Shown piece by piece: positions 1-5,259 of a stretch of 8,628 bases of DNA. The position numbers and the translations under genes were made by a program. The DNA is taken from positions 1-8,628 of the forward strand of contig DAOVBS010000015.1 of NCBI GenBank assembly GCA_030670425.1. Direction: 5' to 3'. The notes beneath the pieces were generated by a model. It searched no databases. It was not told the DNA's origin and saw nothing but the letters and a program-made list of their open reading frames with translations. The number at the start of each line of letters is the position of its first letter. The first letter of the stretch is position 1. The DNA is from Chloroflexota bacterium (GTDB lineage Bacteria > Chloroflexota > Dehalococcoidia > GIF9 > AB-539-J10).

Positions 1-192
1 GTCAACCCTGACATCGGTGAGCGCAGGCTGGCTAACCTCCTTCGTGGCTGGAGTCTCGAACTTAAGGAAATCCTGGGCGGGCTGGGAGTCAATGCCCTGG
101 AAAGCCTTCGTGGCAACAGGCTACATTTGAGAGGTATTGGGCTCACGGATACGGAACTCGAGATTCTGGGAGTAAAGATGGTAGGAGGCTAG
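1..192 (+). CDS. Glutamate synthase FMN-binding domain protein, C-terminal end (partial)
   Basis: The window opens inside a gene in frame 1; the last 63 residues are visible before a TAG at 190-192. The sequence contains NPDIGERRLANLLRGWSLEL and then ALESLRGNRLHLRGIGL, ending ELEILGVKMVGG. I recognise this as the C-terminal tail that follows the FMN-binding barrel in stand-alone glutamate synthase domain 2 proteins (COG0069 type), where an LRGNR.RLR..GL...EL.ILG ending is usual. In the family this domain takes ammonia released from glutamine and reductively aminates 2-oxoglutarate to glutamate, using FMN and iron-sulfur clusters. The catalytic part lies outside the window, so cofactor residues cannot be checked. 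The next gene starts 1 nt after the stop and its Shine-Dalgarno lies inside this reading frame, so the two are very probably co-translated and form one enzyme. The call rests on tail motif recognition and on the neighbour. Confidence 0.8.
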   Translation, partial: VNPDIGERRLANLLRGWSLELKEILGGLGVNALESLRGNRLHLRGIGLTDTELEILGVKMVGG

Positions 193-193
193 C

Positions 194-967
194 ATGGGAG
201 GCAGGATCAACAGGAACAAAGGCGATTCAGTGGTGGAGGTGGATGCCTGCGGTATCTCGACCCGCGAGCTGAACGCAACATTGAGGGAAACGGCGTCTAA
301 CGGGACCCAAAGGATTGAGCTGCATAATGTCTGCGGGCAGAGATATATTGGTACTAACGTAGACAAGCCAATAGAAATTGAGGTCTTTGGCACTCCAGGC
401 AATGACCTGGGAGCCTTCATGCACGGACCGAGGATCATAGTACACGGTAATGCCCAGGACGGCTGCGGGAACACTATGAATGAAGGGGAAATAATCATTC
501 ACGGCCACGCCGGAGACATCGCTTGTTTGTCAGCCAGGGGAGGCAAGGTCTTTGTCCGAGAAGATGTTGGCTACCGGGCGGGTATTCACATGAAGGAGTA
601 TCAAGATAAGAAGCCAGTGCTGGTCATCGGCGGCACTGCCCAGGACTTCCTTGGCGAGTACATGGCGGGAGGCACTCTAGTTCTGCTAGGACTAAACCTC
701 AATGGTGATGAGCATCACAAAGCCAAGTTCATCGGCACTGGAATGCATGGCGGAGTGATCTACCTGAGGGGAAGTGTGGAGAGCTACCAGCTAGGCAAAG
801 AAGTGGGTGTTGCTGACCTGGAAGAAGAAGACCGCCAGGTTCTTCAGCAATTGGTTGGCGAGTTCGCTTCTCATTTCGGCTATGAAACCGGGGAGATACT
901 CAATCATAAGTTTATTAAACTCTTCCCTCGTTGTCTCCGACCTTACGGCCGGCTCTATGCCTATTGA
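194..967 (+). CDS. Stand-alone glutamate synthase GXGXG (domain 3) protein
   Basis: This 257-residue protein corresponds to the C-terminal beta-helix (GXGXG) domain of the glutamate synthase large subunit, here as a separate polypeptide, as in archaeal-type and several bacterial split enzymes. Residues about 60-195 carry repeated glycine spacings typical of the right-handed beta-helix: VFGTPGNDLGAFMHGP, then IVHGNAQDGCGNTMNEGEI, IIHGHAGDIA, IGGTAQDFLGEYMAGG and IGTGMHGGVIYLRG. The end, FIKLFPRCLRPYGRLYAY, matches the usual (F)xKL.P...RPYGR.Y finish. The fold is shared with subunit C of formylmethanofuran dehydrogenase, but the preceding FMN-domain gene makes glutamate synthase the better call. 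In GOGAT the domain is structural and helps build the ammonia channel between the glutaminase and synthase sites; it has no catalytic residues of its own. The ATG at 194 is preceded by AGGAGG (183-188) at 5 nt. The glutaminase-domain protein is not in the window and may lie upstream. Confidence 0.88.
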   Translation: MGGRINRNKGDSVVEVDACGISTRELNATLRETASNGTQRIELHNVCGQRYIGTNVDKPIEIEVFGTPGNDLGAFMHGPRIIVHGNAQDGCGNTMNEGEIIIHGHAGDIACLSARGGKVFVREDVGYRAGIHMKEYQDKKPVLVIGGTAQDFLGEYMAGGTLVLLGLNLNGDEHHKAKFIGTGMHGGVIYLRGSVESYQLGKEVGVADLEEEDRQVLQQLVGEFASHFGYETGEILNHKFIKLFPRCLRPYGRLYAY

Positions 968-990
968 CGTACTGCGCTGGGGAATAGACG

Positions 991-1650
991 ATGTTTCGCA
1001 TATCCGTGATAACCGAGGGAGGTAGCAAGATAACCGAACTCTGTTCGAGGCTCAGTCAAAACGGGTTCACCTGCTCCACCACCTGTGATGGTGGCGAGGT
1101 AGTAGAGGAAGTCCTCGAGAGATCCCCGGATCTGGTGCTGGTGGATGTAGATGACTATTCCAGAGCACGGGAGCTGTCCCAGATGATAAAGAAGGAAAGA
1201 CCCTTGCCAGTGGTTGCCCTGGTCAATCGGGAGAGGCTAGACAACGTGGATGGTCATCTGGATATCGATGATTTTGTTGTCAAGCCATGCGAGGCAAAAG
1301 AAATAGAGCTGAGGGCAAAACGACTGCTCCGCAGAGCCAACAATGCCGACAATAACGACCTTATCAGATGTGGCGACCTGGTAATGGACCTGGTCAAGTA
1401 TGAAGTGTCCGTAGGTGGTGAGCCGATAATGCTCACCTTCAAGGAATATGAGTTGCTCAAGTTTCTGGCCGGTAATAAGGGTCGCGTCTTCACTCGCGAA
1501 GCTTTGCTCAACAGAGTCTGGGGCTACGATTACTATGGCGGTGATAGAACCGTTGATGTGCACATAAGGAGACTCAGAAGCAAGATAGAGGATTCCACTC
1601 ACACCTTCATTGAGACGGTGAGAAACATCGGCTATCGACTTAGAGAATGA
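991..1650 (+). CDS. OmpR-family response regulator with degenerate receiver, GlnR-like candidate
   Basis: This 219-residue protein has a receiver domain (about 1-115) and a winged-helix DNA-binding domain (about 123-219). The C-terminal half is a textbook OmpR/PhoB domain: LTFKEYELLKFLAGNKGRVFTRE, VWGYDYYGGDRTVDVHIRRL and ETVRNIGYRLRE, with the recognition helix around 186-200. The receiver is unusual. Asp52 (LVLVDV) sits at the phosphoacceptor position and Lys98 (FVVKP) is kept, but the acidic pair after strand 1 reads Thr8-Glu9, and the Thr/Ser of strand 4 is Val78 (VVALVNR). No histidine kinase gene adjoins it. It sits 23 nt after gltB3 and 59 nt before asnB, inside a nitrogen operon. In Actinobacteria GlnR is an orphan OmpR-type regulator that keeps the Asp but lacks other pocket residues, and it controls amtB, glnK and glnA. 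I infer an analogous role, supported by the operator before amtB. The start ATG has a weak GGGGA (979-983) upstream. Family assignment is firm; the specific function is inference. Confidence 0.9.
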   Translation: MFRISVITEGGSKITELCSRLSQNGFTCSTTCDGGEVVEEVLERSPDLVLVDVDDYSRARELSQMIKKERPLPVVALVNRERLDNVDGHLDIDDFVVKPCEAKEIELRAKRLLRRANNADNNDLIRCGDLVMDLVKYEVSVGGEPIMLTFKEYELLKFLAGNKGRVFTREALLNRVWGYDYYGGDRTVDVHIRRLRSKIEDSTHTFIETVRNIGYRLRE

Positions 1651-1696
1651 TATGAGCGTTTCCGATTTGTAGTACAGACGATAGGTTTTGGCGACG

Positions 1697-1703
1697 AAAG
1701 GAG
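1697..1703 (+). promoter_or_regulatory. Ribosome binding site of asnB
   Basis: AAAGGAG lies 6 nt before the ATG at 1710. It fixes the asnB start, which must lie directly before Cys2 because that cysteine becomes the N-terminal nucleophile of the mature enzyme. Confidence 0.75.
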
Positions 1704-1709
1704 ATTTGT

Positions 1710-3332
1710 ATGTGTGGAATTGCAGGTTGTTATGGCGGGCGAGATATCGATATTGTAAATCGGATGCTCGACGCCTTGCCTCATCGGGGACCGAATGACC
1801 GCGGCATTCATACCTTCAGTAGTACTGTTCTGGGCCATACCAGACTATCAATAGTTGATGTGGCTAAAGGTCATCAGCCAATTCTAGGCAATGATGGGAG
1901 AACAGGCATTATCTGTAATGGTGAAATCTATAACTTCCGTGAACTCAGAGAGAGGCTCTCGCCTAAGTACCGATTCGCCACTGATTCTGACACCGAGGTC
2001 ATACTTCACCTGTATCAGGAGAAAGGGCCTGAGGGTGTAACAGACCTGGATGGGATGTTCGCTTTTGCTATCTTTGATGGGGATGATCTAATACTGGCTC
2101 GTGACCCCATTGGGATAAAGCCACTTTACTATGGCTATGTGGGCGACCAACTTTGTTTCACTTCGGAGCTTGGCGCCATGACACTGGCCGGCGTAGGCGA
2201 GGTTCATGAATTCCCGGCGGGCCATTACTATACAAATAAAGAAGGGTTTGTCCAGTACTATCAAGTACCAGAGATTCAAGACCACCTGCTAAATGATGTA
2301 GAGGAAGTAAGCGAGCACATTCGTAATACATTTGTTAGGGCAGTCAAGAAGCGATTACTAGCGGATAGGGAAATCCACGTTGGCTCTTTCTGCAGCGGTG
2401 GTATTGACAGCAGTCTGGTAGCCGCGATCGCTGCCGAGGAAATACCTCATCTCCACACCTTTGTAGTGGGCATGATAGACGAAAATGGGAACGAGAGCGA
2501 TGATCTCAAAGCGTCAAGAATTGCCGCGGAACATATTGGGTCAACGCACCATGAGCTAATCTTCACCGAGGAAGACTACTACGAGGCGTTACCGACTGTT
2601 ATCAATAAGCTCGAAAGTTATGATCCTTCACTCGTGCGTTGTGCTGTTCCATGCTACTTCACCTGCAAGCTGGCGGCGGAGTATGTCACAGTGGTGCTCA
2701 CTGGCGAAGGAGCAGACGAGATATTCAGTGGCTATCACTATATGAAACATTACCCCATGGACAAGCTGAATTGGGAGGCAAGGCGCTGCATTAGCAACCT
2801 TCATAACATCAATCTGCAACGGGCGGATCGTATGGGTATGTATTTCAGCTTGGAGCTCAGGGTGCCTTTCTTGGATGTGGCTATGGTGGACCTCGCCATG
2901 AAAATCCCTCCCGAACTCAAGATGAGACAGTTAGAAAACAGTGATGGCAAGATTGAGAAATGGATTCTGCGCAAGGCATTTGAAGGAACTGGATATCTGC
3001 CTGACGATATACTCTGGCGCTATAAGGTCCAGTATACGCAGGGAGCCGGCTGTGAGAGTCTGGGGGAGAAGTTGGCTGAGTCAGAAGTGAGTGAGGAAGA
3101 GTATGAGCGCATTAAGGCAGAGAATCCCAAGGCAGTAATTAATAGCCGTGAGGCAGCCTACTACTTCAAGATATTTCGTCAGTTTCACCCACAAGACTCT
3201 GTGCTCGGTTCCATCGGCATCTGGACTGGTTTTGATTTTGATGAGGAGAGGGAGCGGGTTCGAGGGACTGTCGATGGTGACCTGAAACATGCGCGGGAAG
3301 AGGAGGTAGGAGAGCGGGGAATGACATATTGA
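1710..3332 (+). CDS. asnB: Asparagine synthetase, glutamine-hydrolysing
   Basis: This 540-residue enzyme makes asparagine from aspartate, ATP and glutamine. It has the class II glutaminase at the N-terminus (about 2-190) and the ATP-pyrophosphatase synthetase domain after it. Cys2 (MCGIAG) is the nucleophile exposed by removal of Met1. HTRLSIVD (43-50) and NGEIYN (70-75) line the glutamine pocket. The PP-loop SGGIDSS is at 229-235 and GEGADEIFSGY at 332-342, followed by the RADRMGMYFSLELRVPFLD segment (371-389) typical of AsnB. Length is close to the roughly 550 residues of the E. coli/plant-type enzyme, and no catalytic motif is missing. LWRYKVQYTQGAG (435-447) matches the LWR.K.Q...G.G block of that group. 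The last 30 or so residues are highly charged and show no motif. The gene follows the response regulator by 59 nt with no obvious promoter or terminator, so it is probably co-transcribed with it. PP-loop amidotransferases with other substrates exist, but the agreement with AsnB is close throughout. Confidence 0.93.
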   Translation: MCGIAGCYGGRDIDIVNRMLDALPHRGPNDRGIHTFSSTVLGHTRLSIVDVAKGHQPILGNDGRTGIICNGEIYNFRELRERLSPKYRFATDSDTEVILHLYQEKGPEGVTDLDGMFAFAIFDGDDLILARDPIGIKPLYYGYVGDQLCFTSELGAMTLAGVGEVHEFPAGHYYTNKEGFVQYYQVPEIQDHLLNDVEEVSEHIRNTFVRAVKKRLLADREIHVGSFCSGGIDSSLVAAIAAEEIPHLHTFVVGMIDENGNESDDLKASRIAAEHIGSTHHELIFTEEDYYEALPTVINKLESYDPSLVRCAVPCYFTCKLAAEYVTVVLTGEGADEIFSGYHYMKHYPMDKLNWEARRCISNLHNINLQRADRMGMYFSLELRVPFLDVAMVDLAMKIPPELKMRQLENSDGKIEKWILRKAFEGTGYLPDDILWRYKVQYTQGAGCESLGEKLAESEVSEEEYERIKAENPKAVINSREAAYYFKIFRQFHPQDSVLGSIGIWTGFDFDEERERVRGTVDGDLKHAREEEVGERGMTY

Positions 3333-3346
3333 ACTTCTGCCGTAAC

Positions 3347-3406
3347 CTGATATCTGCTGATTGAGGTTGAGACAGAAGATGATCCCTCACTGTAGGTAGA
3401 TATCAG
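3347..3406 (+). other. Imperfect inverted repeat / possible hairpin after asnB
   Basis: CTGATATCT at 3347-3355 is the reverse complement of AGATATCAG at 3398-3406, and TGAGG at 3362-3366 pairs with CCTCA at 3385-3389 inside it. Together they could fold into a long stem with unequal internal gaps (6 and 8 nt) and an 18-nt loop. It starts 15 nt after the asnB stop. No run of T follows, so it is not a standard intrinsic terminator. It could be a processing or mRNA-stability hairpin at the end of the asnB transcript, or a chance match. Confidence 0.35.
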
Positions 3407-3455
3407 CACCCGGACTTACGGGGATCAGCGGAATGAGTGGGAAGTCGCGCTCTTT

Positions 3456-3493
3456 GTAACACAAACGTAACCTCCGCGAAATCTGTTGGAAAC
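3456..3493 (+). promoter_or_regulatory. Tandem 11-bp-period operator upstream of amtB (GlnR-box-like)
   Basis: Four pentamers recur at exactly 11-bp steps: GTAAC at 3456-3460, GTAAC at 3467-3471, GAAAT at 3478-3482 and GAAAC at 3489-3493, each separated by 6 unrelated bases. Eleven-base-pair direct repeats are the usual arrangement for OmpR/PhoB-family dimers, which bind head to tail on one face of the helix. The half-sites match the actinobacterial GlnR consensus, in which gTnAc and GaAAc sites are spaced by 6 nt, though here the order is two a-like sites followed by two b-like sites rather than strict alternation. The array ends 52 nt before the amtB ATG. The likely ligand is the OmpR-type regulator encoded at 991-1650. 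The repeat pattern is seen directly; the protein that binds it is inferred. Confidence 0.7.
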
Positions 3494-3503
3494 ACCGTGG
3501 GAC

Positions 3504-3509
3504 TAACAT
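3504..3509 (+). promoter_or_regulatory. Possible -10 element of the amtB promoter
   Basis: TAACAT matches TATAAT at 4 of 6 positions and begins 10 nt after the last operator half-site. That distance puts the final repeats over the -35 region, as in PhoB-type activation, where the bound activator substitutes for a poor -35. No good TTGACA lies at the proper spacing (ATCTGT is found at 3481-3486). This would give an mRNA start near 3516 and a leader of about 30 nt. Support is weak on sequence alone. Confidence 0.3.
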
Positions 3510-3545
3510 GACGATGAAGGCAAGCTAAGGAGGCGAATAGCAATA

Positions 3546-4811
3546 ATGGAAGCCCCCGAGATTTCGACAGAGATGGTAACGGCCATCAACACTATCTGGG
3601 TGCTGGTGACGGCGTTCCTGGTGTTTTTCATGCAGCCGGGGTTCGCTCTGCTGGAGGCCGGACTCATCCGAGTGAAGAACGTCGGCAACATACTGATGAA
3701 GAACCTCATGGACTTCTGCATGGCTTCGTTGGGCTACTGGGCAGTGGGATTCGCCCTGATGTATGGTGTGGGCAATCTCTTTGTTGGGGGTAGCTACTTC
3801 TTCCTTGCTGGCGTTCCTGAGCAGATGAGTGGTGTTCCTTCGCTTGCTTTCTGGCTGTTCCAACTGGTTTTTGCGGGGACAGCAGCCACTATTGTTGCCG
3901 GGGCTATGGCCGAGAGGACGAAGTTTGCTGCCTACCTCATCTACAGTCTGGCGATTGGCGCTCTTATCTATCCAATTGCGGGGCACTGGGTGTGGGGTGG
4001 TGGCTGGCTAGGAAATCTAGGCTTCCTTGACTTCGCCGGCTCTACCGTAGTTCACAGTGTCGGGGGCTGGGCTGGACTGATGGGAGCAATTATCCTTGGC
4101 CCTCGCCTGGGCAAGTACAACGAGGATGGCTCGCCTAATGCCATTCCAGGGCATAGCGTGCCCCTGGCGGTGCTCGGGATGTTCATACTGTGGTTTGGGT
4201 GGTTTGGCTTCAACCCGGGCAGCACCCTGTCGGGCATGGAGACGGAGCTTATCGCCAAGGTGGCGGTCAATACTAATCTGGCGGCAGCAGTCGGGGCGAT
4301 TGTGGCCATGGTGGTTGCCTGGTTGAAGACAGGCAAGCCTGATATCGGACTGACCATTAACGGGGCGCTGGCCGGACTTGTCGCTATTACCGCGGGTTGC
4401 GCCTTTGTTACCCCGCTGAATTCTATCATGATCGGTGCTATCGCCGGAGTAATAGCAGTCTATGGTGTCTCGTTCCTGGACAAAGTAAGGGTTGACGATC
4501 CAGTGGGGGCGGTGCCGGTGCATGCCTTTGCTGGAGTGTGGGGGACGCTGGCCGTGGGGCTTTTTCATGAGACCGGTGGGCTGTTTTATGGTGGTGGGTG
4601 GGGCCAGTTGGGCGTCCAGGCGATTGGCGTGGCCGCCGTATTTGCCTGGGCTGCCGTAACTGTCGGTAGCGTCTTTCTTATTATCAAGTACACCATCGGG
4701 CTAAGGGTAGGCTATGAGGAGGAAATGATGGGACTGGACTACGGAGAACATGCAGTGAACTCGTATCCCGATTTTGAAGTCTCCTCCTCACACTCAAGAG
4801 CTGCGAGATAG
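3546..4811 (+). CDS. amtB: Ammonium transporter (Amt/MEP/Rh family)
   Basis: This 421-residue inner-membrane channel protein imports ammonium and is expected to act as a trimer. About eleven hydrophobic segments are visible, starting at residues 13-33. The twin pore histidines are His170 (DFAGSTVVHSVGG) and His326 (VPVHAFAGVWGTLAVGLF). Other signatures include MQPGFALLEAGLIRVKN (29-45), AGAMAERTKFAAY (118-130), YPIAGHWVWGGGWL (142-155) and WFGFNPGS (219-226). The C-terminal tail GLDYGEHAVNSYPDF (396-410) is the conserved cytoplasmic segment that couples the subunits and contacts PII. There is no cleavable signal peptide like that of E. coli AmtB. The ATG at 3546 has AAGGAGG at 3527-3533, at 12 nt a rather long spacing, but upstream frames offer no better start. 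The gene is first in the unit after the 11-bp repeat operator and is followed 11 nt later by the PII gene, the classic amtB-glnK pairing that implies PII blocks the channel when nitrogen is plentiful. Confidence 0.96.
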   Translation: MEAPEISTEMVTAINTIWVLVTAFLVFFMQPGFALLEAGLIRVKNVGNILMKNLMDFCMASLGYWAVGFALMYGVGNLFVGGSYFFLAGVPEQMSGVPSLAFWLFQLVFAGTAATIVAGAMAERTKFAAYLIYSLAIGALIYPIAGHWVWGGGWLGNLGFLDFAGSTVVHSVGGWAGLMGAIILGPRLGKYNEDGSPNAIPGHSVPLAVLGMFILWFGWFGFNPGSTLSGMETELIAKVAVNTNLAAAVGAIVAMVVAWLKTGKPDIGLTINGALAGLVAITAGCAFVTPLNSIMIGAIAGVIAVYGVSFLDKVRVDDPVGAVPVHAFAGVWGTLAVGLFHETGGLFYGGGWGQLGVQAIGVAAVFAWAAVTVGSVFLIIKYTIGLRVGYEEEMMGLDYGEHAVNSYPDFEVSSSHSRAAR

Positions 4812-4822
4812 GAGTAGTAGTG

Positions 4823-5161
4823 ATGAAGAAGATTGAAGCCATAATTCGTCCTGAGCGCCTCGAGATAGTGAGGAAGGCACTGGAAGAACTGAGCTACCCG
4901 GGCGTAACCATTTTCGAGGTCAAAGGTCACGGGAAGCAGAAGGGAATAACTCAGCAGTGGCGAGGCCAGGAATACAGGATAGACTTTATCCCCAAGCTAA
5001 AGATTGAGATTGTTGTCCTCGATGAAGATGTGCCCAAAACGCTGAACGCCATTGCTAGAAATGCAAAGACCGGCGAGATGGGAGACGGAAAGATCTTCAT
5101 CCTGCCAGTCGAGGGTGCGATTCGCATCAGGACCGGCGAGGAGGGAGAAAGAGCAATCTAG
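4823..5161 (+). CDS. glnB: Nitrogen regulatory PII protein
   Basis: The 112-residue product is a PII signal transducer, a trimer that reads 2-oxoglutarate and ATP/ADP. Family blocks in order: MKKIEAIIRPERL at the start, EVKGHGKQKG (about 32-41), the T-loop with QQWRGQEYRIDF, KLKIEIVV, TGEMGDGKIF in the B-loop and AIRIRTGEEGERAI at the C-terminus. Counting from this ATG, the T-loop tyrosine that is uridylylated in many bacteria is Tyr51, exactly as in E. coli; position 46, also Tyr there, is Trp here. A GTG at 4820 immediately before the ATG would add one residue. I chose the ATG because length and numbering then match the family and the spacing from TAGGAG (4809-4814) is 8 nt. That ribosome site overlaps the amtB stop, so translation is probably coupled. 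No uridylyltransferase gene is in the window. Pairing with amtB suggests a GlnK-like role; GlnB and GlnK cannot be told apart by sequence alone. Confidence 0.95.
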   Translation: MKKIEAIIRPERLEIVRKALEELSYPGVTIFEVKGHGKQKGITQQWRGQEYRIDFIPKLKIEIVVLDEDVPKTLNAIARNAKTGEMGDGKIFILPVEGAIRIRTGEEGERAI

Positions 5162-5259
5162 AGAGGGTGCAGACAAACGAGGGAGGTAAGGATGTGCTGA
5201 ACTGAGAGATTGGAAGAATGCAGCTTAACGAGGGCAAAGAAAACAGACGGAGGCAAGAA
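5162..5259 (+). other. Leader between glnB and glnA with several Shine-Dalgarno-like motifs
   Basis: This 98-nt gap has three candidate initiation sites. AGGGAGG (5180-5186) lies 5 nt before ATG TGC TGA (5192-5200), a start followed almost at once by a stop. An ATG at 5218 has only a weak TTGGAAG before it. CGGAGG (5248-5253) lies 6 nt before the ATG at 5260, the best supported glnA start. No 11-bp repeat operator like the one before amtB is present, so glnA is probably read through from the amtB promoter. Confidence 0.4.

Noticed and set aside
969..985. GTACT then GGGAA at 11 bp before the response regulator, a possible autoregulatory site
   Set aside because: Neither pentamer fits the half-site pattern well, and the 23-nt gap leaves no room for a promoter.
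1651..1709. Search for a GlnR-like box or promoter before asnB
   Set aside because: One GTTTC (1658) is present but the 11-bp positions after it do not match; the gap looks like an ordinary intra-operon spacer with a ribosome site.
3331..3346. GAACT (3331) followed 11 bp later by GTAAC (3342), a possible second operator
   Set aside because: Only two imperfect half-sites, no continuation at 3353 or before 3331, and the first overlaps the asnB stop region; likely chance.
3525..3986. Antisense open frame of 153 codons across the start of amtB
   Set aside because: It lies wholly opposite amtB, has no ribosome site or recognisable motif, and its low-complexity composition mirrors the membrane protein coding strand.
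4017..4568. Antisense open frame of 183 codons opposite the second half of amtB
   Set aside because: Rich in His, Arg and Pro as expected from the complement of Gly/Val/Ala codons; no family resemblance.
5218..5259. Upstream in-frame ATG giving a 463-residue GlnA
   Set aside because: Adds 14 polar residues not expected in GSI-alpha and has a weaker ribosome site than the ATG at 5260.
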